Below are positions 12,001-24,500 of a stretch of 64,000 nt of DNA, piece after piece. The position numbers were made by a program, and so were the translations under genes. This DNA comes from Apostichopus japonicus (Eukaryota > Echinodermata > Holothuroidea > Aspidochirotida > Stichopodidae): positions 263,001 through 327,000 of the forward strand of contig NC_092575.1 of the NCBI RefSeq assembly GCF_037975245.1. Reading direction: 5' to 3'. The notes beneath the pieces were generated by a model. It worked only from the letters and a program-made list of their open reading frames with translations, made no database searches and was not told where the DNA came from. Position 1 is the stretch's first letter, and each line of letters begins with the position of its first letter.

Positions 12001-14656
12001 GCAACCAATTTGGGAGCTTTAACGTGAACAGACCCACATACTGTACACACTGGAACTGTATAGATACAAGCTGTTGGCTTAAAAACAAACATAACTGCAC
12101 TGTATACATGTATTATATAATGAGAATATTGCATGCTGTACCAACATGAGATTTATGGGATCCTACATCATTAACACTGACTGCTAAAGTATGTGTGATA
12201 AGATACACCAGCATTGTCACAAATCCACATTTCATTCTAAACTCTGCAACTTTAATCTTTTCAATACTTCCCTCAAATTACTAGCAGACTTACATTTACA
12301 CTGCGTAGCCTACTTCAGTTAAAGCCAGGAATCCAAATGGCTTAGAGATCCCATGATGCAACCTTTTACAATGAGAACAGCTAATTTTGTAACATTGCCT
12401 AACCAATTTGTACAAGATATTCAACTAATTTGACCTCATAATCATGACCGTATAATACCATGCATACTGTAACAACAGGTTCTTGTACAGTACTCACCTT
12501 TAAGTATGAATTTCATCTCAGCTAAACTTGTGCATAATTGTCCATACAGTACTTGTAAGGTTTAAACAGTTTCATGTCCAGCATGCAGACTTTGACAAGT
12601 TTCCTTAAATGAGGCTTGACCTCCCAAAAAGCTATCTTCATAGGTTCAATGTACTCATTATGTGTCCTCTTATACTGAACAAAATATATTCCACTTCAAA
12701 GCATTACATTACTATGCAGACATTAACTACTAACTATGACCTCTGGTGACCTCAAATGACCCCTGACATACACACAAACCTAGAATTCTGGTGCTTACTA
12801 AGGTGGATTGTCATATCACATAGGGTTCTTCCAAACTGATTGATGAAACATGCTGAAGCTGGTTGCGGGTATGATTTTATTGAAAAGTTTGTGAAATGTT
12901 AAATGTAAGGTGGCTTAACCTGGCAAAGCTTTTTAATTGATTACCTGTATATGTTTAGGAATTCTCATTTTTAATTCTCTTACTTATTTCTCTTTCTTCT
13001 CATATATTTTTATCATTTTCTTTTGTTGAGGGGAGGGGGAGGGTATGGCATGGTGTTCCACTTAATGGTACCCAGGACAGACCCCCCTCCCCTTGCTTAG
13101 GATGCCATTGTTTGTAAGCTTGGGTGTTCCACATATGGAAAGGAGAATTTCCCAAATACATTTTTATCTTATTACTAATAAGCCCACCTCTGTGTGGCTG
13201 CTGTTATTAACGTTACTGGAGATGGAGTTTTGTACCTATAGGAGACTAGCTTTAAAAGTCTATTATAACATTGGCAATCGAGAGTGCCTAGATAAGCAAT
13301 GATGATTCAGAAAAGATTACAGTTGAAAAGTGTCCCAAGGCGGCCTGAATTTTCAACAACTTTTGCCAAATTTTAAGCCCCATGAAATGTTGGGATATAA
13401 AAATGGCTGGCAATCTTTTTAATCTTGTGACATTTTCATAACGTGTCGAAATATTCAGACAATGAGTCGTTGACAATTCGGGCAAAAATCAGGAACCGTT
13501 TGGATTAAAATGAGGAGCGATTTTGAGTACACCACACACAATGACCAATGTATCAAATGAGGCAGGGAATCAAAGTCAAACTGTAGATATGTTTCAATAC
13601 TTTGTCACATTCTCAGATGAGATAACTTTAGGTCAAAGAAAAATCATGATTTGAAAACTCATTTTACATTGACAATATTGCATGTCATTTACATGGCTTA
13701 CCTGCTGCCATCTGTTTCCAAGTATTTTGCCTTCTTTTTGTCAAGGATTCTGGAGATGAACCTCCATCAATTTCAGTCTCAGTGAAAGATTTACTACTTT
13801 CAGAAGATATCTGTCTAACTGCAGGAGTGGGAACTTTGAAAGAAGTGTCAAATTCTTCATCATTTTGTACATGCTGCATTTTCTGAGTGAGAACAGAAGC
13901 AGGCTTTGGTGAACCAGATGGGGATTCATCACTTCCACTGTCAGTCATTAAATGTTCTCTTCCATGGTCGTGTATAGCCACAGGTTTCTCTTGCTCCCTG
14001 TTTTGCTTCATCCTCTCCTGTAGCAGGGCAATGTTCTCATATATTCTCTCATAATCATCTGACTCTGAGTCTGAGTCACTTTCTGTGTCCGGTGCATCAG
14101 GAATATCTTCTTTATTCCTCCCTTTTTCTCCCTCGGAAGGACGCCTCTGAGGAATGGGTGGCGCATTATTTTCCAGAGGTGGTGATTCTGGTTTTTCACT
14201 AGAATCTGTTACTGCTGAGTAGATAGCTGAATCCACACTCTGTGTATCCAGGGACTCGTCATCTGGCAAGTCTAGGCTCGGATCATCATCATCTGTCAAC
14301 GTCACCAAGTCATCAGATGCGATTGATTCTAATCCTTCACTGACTTTGCGGCATTTCTTTATCTCTTTACATAGCCAATCTCGGCAAAATATCGCGGCTT
14401 TCAATTTTGTTCGTAAATGAAGCACTGTTTCTTTCGTTGCTTTTAAATCCTCTTCCAAGGTCAAAATCATATCAAACCCGGTCGCAATATCTTTCGTGCA
14501 ATCGGTGTATGAATCTCCATCGTTACCAGCTTCCTTTTGACCGTCTTGCGAAAGTTGGCCAATTAACTTAGGCTCGAAACACTTCAAGTTTGGCAAAGGT
14601 AGCTCACCGCCAAAAGCTGCTCTCCACTCTTTATGAAACTTTTCATTTCTTGTCAT
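6040..14656 (-). CDS. BCR-like protein, N-terminal two exons (gene continues beyond the left edge)
   Basis: Minus strand. Exon 1 is 14656-13702 (ATG at 14656; 318 codons plus one base; donor CAG|GTAAGC). Exon 2 is 6143-6040 (acceptor TTCTACAG, donor CAG|GTATAA). The phases match (1 then 0), giving 353 residues so far. Residues 7-15 read FHKEWRAAF, and a predicted coiled coil follows at about 63-105, resembling the N-terminal oligomerisation segment of BCR/ABR. After that comes a long acidic, Ser/Pro-rich region with a PPIPQRRP SH3-type ligand near 166-173 and YENI at 206-209, a pYxN Grb2-SH2 consensus like the one BCR carries. Expected downstream DH, PH, C2 and RhoGAP domains are outside the window. 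The BCR assignment is inference from weak N-terminal similarity; that this is a real gene is much surer. Confidence 0.6.
6255..8525 (+). repeat. 2.3-kb satellite with higher-order organisation
   Basis: About 28 monomers of 77, 83 or 84 bp share the core GTACTACTGTAGTGTACTGC and TATCTTTCACTTCC. Three 3'-end variants occur: TTCTTACAGTACTACTG, TTCTTACAGTATTGTAC and TTCACACAGGCATACA. The variant GGCATACAATA recurs at 6754, 7330 and 7901, so groups of monomers repeat with a period of roughly 571-576 bp. It lies in the intron between exons 1 and 2 of the minus-strand BCR-like gene. Confidence 0.92.
9040..10263. mobile_element. 1.2-kb foldback DNA element built from CCGTAGC/GCTACGG motifs
   Basis: The ends are TGCCCCAGTCATACTTCTGC and, inverted, GCAGAAGTGTGACAGGGGCA, flanked by TTA on both sides. 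The left third is rich in CCGTAG on this strand, the middle (9350-9640) is rich in CTACGGATATGC, and the right (10020-10130) returns to CCGTAG, so the interior can fold on itself. A 3-bp TTA duplication would fit PIF/Harbinger, but no transposase is present and that assignment is tentative. Confidence 0.7.
10267..13701. other. Intronic AT-rich DNA of the BCR-like gene
   Basis: No exon was recognised. A short duplicated phrase GGTGATGTCCGAAACAAGA occurs twice near 11457-11505. A fragment of the TGACCTC dispersed family lies near 12640-12790. At 13025-13145 there is a copy of a G-rich repeat containing GGTACCCAGGACAGAC, seen again at 16023-16165. Confidence 0.5.
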
Positions 14657-16910
14657 CTTTACTGATTTATTAGACAGGTAGGCATAGGCCCTAGATTCGT
14701 TAAAGTTCTTGGTGTCCCTATTCGTCTCAGTTAGTGTTGCTCACCATTATCCACGTTTTCGTTTTTCTTGAACTGTAACTTTGTTTACCTTTTCTACAGC
14801 CCTTATACAGTACATATACGACTAGTACTGGCTATTCAACAATGGGTGTACAAATATCGTGTAATATGACTGAAGTCGTGAGCACCTCTTCCGGGTTATA
14901 CTATATTGCATATAACTTCCGCTTCGTTCGAGTTTGGTCTCGTTATAAGTCAAAACTAACAGATTAGATCTTAATGAGTGTTTCATCGAAAAATATTTGT
15001 TTCTAAATTACGTCTGATGAATGAGTAACTGTAGGTTTCGTTTGAGCGTATGTGTCATATTCAATGATGACATTGCATAGCGGGCGAACTGGATAAGTTT
15101 AGATGTTTACCAACGGCGCATGGGGTACCGTGACTCATGGTCAGATAACTTTCATGACGTCAGAAAAACTTGAATTGTTACAGCAACGTGATTCAAGTGA
15201 TATGTAACCAAACTACGTTTTCCGAGACAGTTGAAAGTGTTTCATCTGGAATATATGGCGTGATTACTTCTGAGTATGATTCATCTTGAAATTATATCAA
15301 CATTGCCTATGTTTGTTTGCGTGTGTGTGTACAGTGTGTTTTCTTCTTCTTTTTGTGGACGATTCTCCCACGAAAGAACTAGTCTCCTCATATTGTATAA
15401 GTTCCCTGTTATCGTATATACAGATATCGAATACCGACCTACCATGTGAACTTGTCTAGTATAAATTGCGTTATAAAGCCATGCATACGGTGGTCAAGTT
15501 CTGAACAGACAGATCAGTTGAGACAGCTGACTGCAGCCCAAACAAAGACAGCAGAACTAGAACAGAATTTAAACTTGTCCATGAAGTGGTTCCGATACAT
15601 GATACGATACGTACACTGCAGTAATTAAGTTAGCTCCCACTCACTAAATTTCTCTTCCAAAATGAACCAAACTTTAGTGTCATTCTTCAGACGGCACGCA
15701 ATCAAATCTTTGCAATATCTCTATTTACAAAACCGGAGGGACCAACCATGCCGGACGCTAACCGGAAGCGATACTGCTTTGTTCACCAATCCATAGGACT
15801 TGACCCATGATGGTAGTGATGTAACAGATCCAAATGAGCTTACATCTTGGCGTACGCAAGGGTGACCCGGCCCTCCCACTTCCACCTATATCGGACATCT
15901 GGGGAATACTTTCAGTTTGTGATTTTTTTCTAATATCGGTGTCAGCCTACTGAAGTAGGTGGTCATTGTTTATATATCATAATCATGTATGATTAAGAGC
16001 ATATATCTAAAGAACAATTTGTATGGGGGGGGGACTTGTTATGACATGGTGTCCCCTGGCTGGTACCCAGGACAGACTCCCCCCCCCCCCCATTGTCCCC
16101 TTGCTATAGTACGCCACTGCTTGTAAGCTAGGGCAGCCTACGTGTTCCACATTCGGAAAGGTTCATGAATGAAAGTAATGTATATGCAAAGTTGACAAAT
16201 TCATTAATTAAAGATGGAGATTAGTCGACTAGGAGAGAAATCGAGATGGCTTTGGTTAAGTTTACTCAATTTTCTCTTCCAGATCAAATCTAAACGGTCA
16301 TGGTGAGTAAGTAAGAGTGTGTACACTGACAAGCAACGGCACAGCTATTGCATCGAGCCGTTTGTATTGCTATGACACAGTGCAAGGGGTTAAAGTAGGG
16401 CGCTATTCTTAAATGAGACTATTGATTTATTCAAATCAATGTATGAATGAGGCCTCAGACAGATTCGAGATATTCCTGCGACCAATTTTTTCACAACTGT
16501 TTCAAAGAATGTATTAAGCCAAAACAAACCTGTCGGGTTATGAAGGGGGAAATAGCCGAAAACTACTCCCATGACAACAAATAATGAATTTAAGTTTTCC
16601 ATTCATTTGTCTATAGTGATTGTTTGAATTGAGGCCTGTATCTTTCTATTTATATATTTTTTCCTCGGTTTATTTATCGTATATAAATTCCTCATTTGTT
16701 GAGTTTATTACACGGAACAACACTTTTCGAGTACATGTACAAGTAGTAAAACAGATTGGGTAAAGGTAACGGAATCGAAAATAAAAAGCCTTATCGAATA
16801 AATCAGGACGTAAGGAAAATTCGTGCCACAGCTCCACAAATGTAACTTTATGTTTTGCTTAATCTGCAAGTTCTTAAATAGTTCAACCTTTCAATACTGA
16901 ATTTGAATTT
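14657..16910. other. Intergenic region upstream of the BCR-like gene
   Basis: This is the start of the interval between the divergent BCR-like gene (left, minus) and ARMC5 (right, plus). The BCR-like promoter is expected just right of 14656, but no TATA box was identified. At 16023-16165 lies a second copy of the GGTACCCAGGACAGAC repeat seen at 13025-13145. Small reading frames such as 15446-15628 show no recognisable product. Confidence 0.45.
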
Positions 16911-16914
16911 GAAC

Positions 16915-17540
16915 TTAAAGAAAAACTAATCGATTATTGGATTCAAACTGCCTCTTAAGGAACATATTTTCAACATCTAAAATAAAAGAGGCAGTTATGG
17001 GACATTTCCAAAATATGTTCTCAATATTCTCAGTTTCAATTTTACAGAGAGTACAAAGATCGGAATCACTTTTACCCATCAATGAAAGAAGCCGATTCGT
17101 CGCAACAATTCTATGAATAAATTGGAACTGAAAATATTGAAGTTTACCTTCAGAGACAGTGTAATTCGGCATTATAAAAAAAAAACCGATGCCAGTTTTC
17201 GGAGGTTAAATTGATGAAGGTCGCATTCCACTTTTCAGGGGCGATTGGTATGCTTGAGAGACGACGCAAATGACGCTTATAAACTACGGTAGTTGAAAGA
17301 CTGATGAGGCTTTTATAACTTCACTATGATGTTGTCATATCAATATTATGTCAAACGCAAGCAGCCCCTCTCTAACTCTTCGGGATACTATCAATTAAAC
17401 CCCAATATAGGGTAAAAGGGAAACGCTTAATATGGACTTTACTCTTGAAACACTCAAACGGAAGAGGTCTCCCGTCATTATCTAAAAGGTCCCAAACAAA
17501 ATAAACATTCTTCATAATTAAATTCTTATACAAAATGATA
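16915..17540 (-). mobile_element. Non-LTR retrotransposon (LINE) ORF2 C-terminal remnant
   Basis: On the minus strand, 17172-16915 encodes a fragment with LCTLCKIETENIENIFWKCP, the C-x2-C...H/N...C zinc-knuckle arrangement found after the reverse transcriptase domain of many LINEs (zf-RVT type). Farther upstream, around 17530-17360, another frame reads NVYFVWDLLD then IKRFPFTLYWGLIDSIPK, also typical of the connector region of these polyproteins. Frames are interrupted, so this is a dead fragment. The clade cannot be fixed from this piece. Confidence 0.75.
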
Positions 17541-18119
17541 TAATTGTTGCCTGTATCTCATTTCTCATTCAATTTCTCATTCAAGGAAGCTGCAACGAAT
17601 TTCTTTAAATTACAACACGTCACGGTGTCGTTGTACATAAAAGGCCTTTTAACACCTACAGTTCTATCATATGAGTGACAGTTGAAAGAAGTGAACTATT
17701 AATACATATTACGCATTACCTCAATGGGCTGCTATACAGTTTGCTCTGCATCTAGAAATCATTTCGACACCATAGTTATATCGAGATGTCTTTCTAGCAT
17801 ATATAGAATCGGAACATTGTCCACTGCGTGGTTAGATCATATAATATAAATATAATGAATAATAATTCAAAAAGGAACCGTCATCCACGTGGCAATATTA
17901 TACAGTATACATGTGAAGGTCTGTAGGCCTATCAATTGTTCAACCCTCCCCTCCCTTTTCATGAAAAAAAATCATCCTTTTAACCGGTTTGATGTATGGA
18001 ACCTGACATGTTGATATAATTTTCGTGTCTTTTTGTTTTGGTATTCGTCTTTTTCCTTGTGGTATTCGGCATGTCAGTAACAAATTATGACTCGCTCATA
18101 TTTAACTCTTCATAGTTTA

Positions 18120-18364
18120 GGAGTGTTAGCTCAGTGGTTAACGCCCGTGCCTTACAACCATAAGGTCCCGAGTTCGAGTCACTCCAAGATTAATGTATAT
18201 CGTCCAGTTACAGAGTTGTTGACAATTGACAATTCATTATCATGGACGTTAAATATGAATCTAAGAGACTGACTTCGGTCAGCTTGCGGCTTTGATAAGC
18301 CAATGATGGCTTCTTCTCGAGTTCCTGCTTGCGAGAGGTTCTAAAAAACATACATACATACATG
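18120..18364 (+). mobile_element. tRNA-derived SINE
   Basis: The head has an A-box (TTAGCTCAGTGGTTAACGC) and a B-box (GAGTTCGAGTC) at tRNA-like spacing, with GGAGTG/CACTCC ends. An unrelated body follows and the element ends in a CATACATACATACATG tail. A functional tRNA is unlikely because the T-arm does not pair properly. It lies about 170 bp upstream of the ARMC5 start codon, inside its probable promoter/5' region. Confidence 0.75.
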
Positions 18365-18530
18365 GTTATATGATACTTTATATATTATTCATGGTGATAT
18401 GTTGGGGGAAAATGCCAACTCGTTTTAGTTTTAGATATTTATGGCACGTTTGGCCCTCCATACGAAATTTATAAATTTATACCGCAAATGAAATTCTTAA
18501 AAGTGAAAACGCCCTCTCCTTTTATCAAAG

Positions 18531-21500
18531 ATGGCGACGTCCATGACAAACAGAGGTTCTGTTTTTCAAGACTTTTTTCTTCACGCACACAGGGGAGATA
18601 GAAAGATTTTAATTAAATCCCTGAGAGACACAAGAAATTACATAAGAAGCAAACACTATTGTGAAAGAATTGTGCAATTTCGGGACTCAGGCGGGCTCGA
18701 AATTTTGGTTAAACTTTTACGAGAGACCGTCTCCGGCTCAAGAAAAGGACCGAAACAGGACGACAAAGTTAACATGAGTAACATAAGTACTAACATAAGT
18801 ACAAGTAGTACCAGCAGTAGCAGAATAAACGTTACTGTTAAAGTCAGTCATAGCAAGTCACATCAAAACAAGGTAAAGACTGTACCGAATATAAGTCCTG
18901 AGGTTGAACAAACTGATGAAAGTTGTAATTTAAGGAAAAGTGACTCCGAAGAAACAATACGCCTAGAAATTCTGAACTTGTGTGTGAGTATTCTTGCTAC
19001 ATGCTGCACTGAAGTTGACAGTAAGCAAAAGGTAAGCCAGTACCCTTATTCCTTAGCATACTTGCTTGATCGGTGAACATTAACTTTAGATAGATAGAGT
19101 TAAGTTCTCACTACAGAACCATCCTATAAAACATGCCGATATGTAGGCTAAGTTTTAACTGGTTTGTACATTAGTAATAGACTGCCCAACTCCAGTGCAT
19201 AGACTTAGTGGGCTAAAATAAAAATACACATGATGTAAAAGAACATGGAAAGGAACATAGGACTTGGAGGTTGTTAACAGTGATATAGGGGTCCAGGTGT
19301 AATATTACAGTGACATTTCATGCAAAGATACAAACATACAAGTATCACAGATATATGCTTTCAGTTCAACTTGGTCATTGTCATCTTTCTCCATGAATAT
19401 ATGCTTGAAAGTCTTTCAAATGCCTTCAGATGCATTCAAAATTCAGAGGTTGATAAAGCTCTTTCACTGGAAGTAACATGGAGTACACAGGCCTATGGAT
19501 ATAATGTGTTTACATACACTTACACCTTTTTTTATAAATCTCAACAGGTGAAGGATGCTGGGTGTATTACTATTTTAGGTAAGATAATGAATATTCAAAA
19601 ATCATTAGCTTTAGTAATTGAGTCATTTGAATACTTGGAGAATATGTTTTGCTATACTGACAAGTACTATAACTTTTGGCAGTATTGATCTGAAATCAGT
19701 ACAGTATGCATGGTTCAGTTTCTCCTTTCCTAACCTTCAAATACAGGAATATTTCACAAAATACTTCTGAGTTAACATGCCAAATATCCCATTATAATAC
19801 TGATTGTAAGTATAAGATAACATACATATCTTATTCTTTATGGCAAATGCTTTTTTTCAGGGTTATCACAATATCTAGTCTGGCTGTACAATTATTACCT
19901 CAATCCATAGAGGAAATGAATATGCAACTTATAAGATATTAGATCAATGGATGGCAAAAGAGATTCAACTGTCAAATTTGAACTTTTACACAGATTTGTT
20001 CATATAACATCTGGAATTAAGTTCATTGCAGAATATAACTATGGTTCCCTTATTAGATGACCAGTGATGACAATATTAGTGAAATTTAACTATTATATAT
20101 TTCATCAAATTTTTTCATTCAATGACTTCACAATATTCAGTGTTATAATAATTAAAAATATGTTTCCTACGTGCTCATTGCTCATGTATATAGTTGAAAG
20201 TTACAAATGTTCAGAACAGAGAAGACAAAACTAACAATATTAGCAACAACAACAATTTATAGCCAGGTGAATGTTCTATACACAATGAATTCATTGCCAC
20301 TCTTTATTACAATATTACTGCTTTTATTTTTTTCATAGCAAAGATACTGAAAAACGAAAGTGATGAAGGTGTCATCAACAGAACGGCAAGAACAATTGCA
20401 AACCTATCCAAACAAGCAGAGGTTTCTGCCTGCTTTCACAAGCAGGAATTTATTCCTTGTCTTGTTCAGCATCTATGTGAATCTGGAGATTCTAACACAA
20501 AGTACAGTTTAGTACGAGCACTCAAAATTCTTGCCGACACATCTGAACATCGTTTATCCATTATTCATCATGGTGGTATTAAAGCTATCTTAAACTCATT
20601 AACAGTAACAGATGAGAACCTTATTGGGCTGTCCATAGAAACTGTTGCAGAGATCACCCATCCATACAACTTCAATAACCTTAAGAAACCTTCCTGGAGA
20701 AACTTGTGGGATGCAGTTGGTAATCAAGCAGAAGGTTCAATCCATCTCATACTAACATTAAAAGAAACAACCAAACCGTCCATCGCAGGCCAAGCTTTTG
20801 CACTCTTAAACAATTTAATGAATAGTAAAGCAGTACGTCTAGCAGTAGGAAAATGTAACAAAATTGCAGAGTTTGTGGAACTCTGCAGAAGTTTATTGGT
20901 TGAAACTTCTTTACCATATTTGCAGTGTTTGGCAATGTGTTGTAAAGAGTCTGTAAATCGAGCCAAGGTCAAACAGAGTAATGGGCTGGATGTTTTACTA
21001 AGCATATTAAAGTCTTCGAAGGTGGTGCATGAGAAACATATAGCGATAGCTGGTTTGGTTCACTTCTATCATGATGACCTCGCGTTGAAATACTTATGTG
21101 TTAATGGTTTGATTGAATTCTTAATCAATTATTTGAAAGGTTATGTAGACAGAGAATTGAAGGTACCACTAAATCACTTTGTCAAGCCAAATTACAGTTT
21201 TGAAGAGACTGAAAGCGTGCTGATTAGTGGAGCACATTCAACTGTAGCCTCCCAAGACTCTAGTCAAGCAGACATTGCTCATCTGGAAGAGATTCCAAAC
21301 CATACAGTCATTGCAAGAGACGCAGCTTTGCAGACACATAAAGCTGATACTAGTGAAGTATCTCTCAGTTCCTCAGCTTTGCAGACACACAAAGCTGATA
21401 CTAGTGAAGTATCTCTCAGTTCCACCTCTTTGCAGACACATAAAGCTGATAATAGTGAAGTATCTCTCAGTTCCACCTCTTTGCAGACACACAAAGCTGA

Positions 21501-24500
21501 TACTTGTGAAGTATCTCTCAGTTCCACCTCTTTGCAGACACACAAAGCTGATACTAGTGAAGTATCTCTCAGTTCCACCTGTTTGTCTTCTGAAGAAACA
21601 AAAAGTCTCTCTGAACTCTCTCCTACCATGAAGAAATATTCCAAGGTTAAAGTCACATCCAACCATCTTGATGAAACTGTTGGCAAGACTAAGAGTCTTG
21701 ATGTTATAACAATGACATCCAAAGAAGACTCTACATCTGAAAAACTCTCAAGCACTGCCTCTTCTCCTCCTATTGTGGTAATTGGTGATGTTGCTCTAGA
21801 ACAGTCAAGACTGTTGACACCCACAACAACCCCGCAAAAGGAATATCGTGGTGGAACTGCTCAGTTTGAAAGTTGTTCGGTTGAAGGTGATCAAAATACA
21901 TCTTTTAGTGCAACTAGTCCAGTTGGGGAGATTGATGCAAACATATATGATGAATATTCATGCTTTCTGGATCAAAGTCCAACTCCATATTCACCACCAA
22001 GGTTTGTTTTTCACTTTGAAACTAATCATATTATATATCCATTATGAGAAACACCACAAGGCTTCATGAATATGCATTAATACAGTATTTCAGACTGTTC
22101 CCTTTACCTCCTAATCCTTACGATGTCAGCAAGTCTGGTACTGTCCAATATTCAACTATTGAAGTATTGTATGTGGTAGTAGAAGATGAGGTTTGTATCA
22201 CATGTTTGGTACAGTATGTGAGAGTCCATGTGAGTCCATAATTTATCTATTTAAGTCTCTGGTAGACTGGTAGTAGAAGATGAAGTTTGTATCACATGTT
22301 TGGTATGTGAGAGTCCATGTGAGTCCATAATTCAACTATTTAAGTCTCTGGTAGACTGGTAGCAGAAGATGAAGTTTGTATCACATGTTTGGTATGTGAG
22401 AGTCCATGTGAGTCCATAATTCAACTATTTAAGTCTCTGGTAGACTGGTAGTAGAAGATGATGTTTGTATCACATGTTTGGTATGTGAGAGTCCATGTGA
22501 GTCCATAATTCAACTATTTAAGTCTGTGGGAGACTGGTAGCAGAAGATGATGTTTGTATCACATGTTTGGTATGTGAGAGTCCATGTGAGTCCATAATTC
22601 AACTATTTAAGTCTGTGGGAGACTGGTAGCAGAAGATGATGTTTGTATCACATATTTGGTATGTGAGAGTCCATGTGAGTCCATAATTCAACTATTTAAT
22701 GCTGTGGGAGACTGGTAGTAGAAGATGAGGTTTGTATCACATGTTTGGTATGTGAGAGTCCATGTGAGTCCATAATTCAACTATTTAAGTCTGTGGGAGA
22801 CTGGTAGCAGAAGATGATGTTTGTATCACATATTTGGTAGATTGTTATTGTATTTGTTATTCTTATCAGTCATCTGGAAGTAGTAATGGAATTAGCAAGT
22901 TTACAGAGATGAACAAACTTCTCTATGATGAGGGTCGAACTGATGCATCCACACACAGTTTACACAGTACTATTCTCAATAATGAAGGTCTGTAGGGAGT
23001 AGTAGGAATCAATGCAACATGAATGTATGATTATTGAATGTATGTCACAGTCATTAAAACAACATTTGTATTCAATTCTTAAATCCCATCATTGATCAAG
23101 CTGCACTTCCTTAGTTTTACAAGTAAAGCTTCAATTCAATTTAATAATGAAGACAATTTTGACAAGTATGGAATTCCTTTAAACATTGGATAATACTAAT
23201 ACGGAAAGTTTTCCAGGTAACAGAATTAGTGCCTCATATTACTCGTTTGATTTTATACGTCTTATACCTATGTGTAAGTCTGATAAAATATCACTAATTT
23301 GGCAACAATATTTGACCTTTCTTAACAGTGTGGATTGGAGCAGTGTATTTACCTTAAGGGAACAACAAGGTTACCGAGGTCTGTCTCCTCAGAGCAACCT
23401 TTCATCCAGGTCTAGTTCTGTGGAGAGAGATATTCCAAAATATCAGTATCTCTCAGAGCGATCAATGTCACCATACAGTGATGTCTCCTGGACTGAGCAG
23501 ACGGTAGAAGAGGAAGTTCAGTACTCCCCTATTGTCAGTGATGATGAGGATGAGGATGAGGAGGAAGAGGAATGTTCTCAATATCTTGTGAGGAAATACA
23601 TTTGGACATTTTATTGCCTTTGTAACCTAATGGATGCAAAAAACAACAGATTTCTGTTTGCTTTGTTGACAAATAAAAAGTTGTTTGCTTTGGCTCCTTT
23701 GTGTTTATTGAACATTAGTGTGTAACCTGTACACGAAAAGTATATTCTTTTGTAGTTGGTTATCAATTTCAGACTTTTCTATTCATTTTCATTGCACATG
23801 TCCATCAGTATATGTAACCAGTTATTAAATCCAAGGGCTGCCATTAAGGAACTTTTGAAAAAAGTTCATTGTCCGAAAAGGAATCAAACCAGTGACCCCC
23901 CCCCCAAAAAAAAAAAAAAAAACCCATAAAAGCCTTATAATTATCTTTGTTTATGTGATCCTTTCTATTTATACTTATTAATTAGAACAGGTTTTCATCT
24001 TTTGTCTCATTAAATTACAAGACTATGACTACTGACCAGCAGCCATGGCAAGCCAATGGAGAGCAGCCCAGCATGTCTAATACTGGGTAGCTTGGGAATG
24101 TGTTCTTTGTTCTTTCCAGAATGAAACAAAGTATTCACTCATAATGCACTTTAAATTGTCTTTTTAGGATGAATCCAGTGGATGCACATCAGAAGAAAAG
24201 ATCACATTGAAAGATGAGACCACATCTGTGGATTCTGTTAAGTGCATTTCAAACCTTGCTGCACCATCCAGCATATTAACTCCTTCAACCCTGTCACCTT
24301 CTTCATCTCTGCAAAGCCCATTAAAGAGAAGTCGTTCTCCCTCAGTGGATTCTAACTATGAATCAGAGGTTATTGAGGACCTGCCACTGGATAATCTTGC
24401 TAGCAAACCAGAGGAATATGCATTACACCTGCTCTATAAATGTTCATTTATTGTTGACACACTTGAAAAACTTGCCAATTTTAATGTGATCGACACACTG

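Noticed and set aside
15446..15628. 60-residue frame with Gln/Thr-rich stretch
   Set aside because: Too short, no splice context or recognised family; could be chance.
18120..18190. Functional tRNA gene
   Set aside because: A- and B-boxes are present, but the T-arm does not pair and a SINE body and tail follow.
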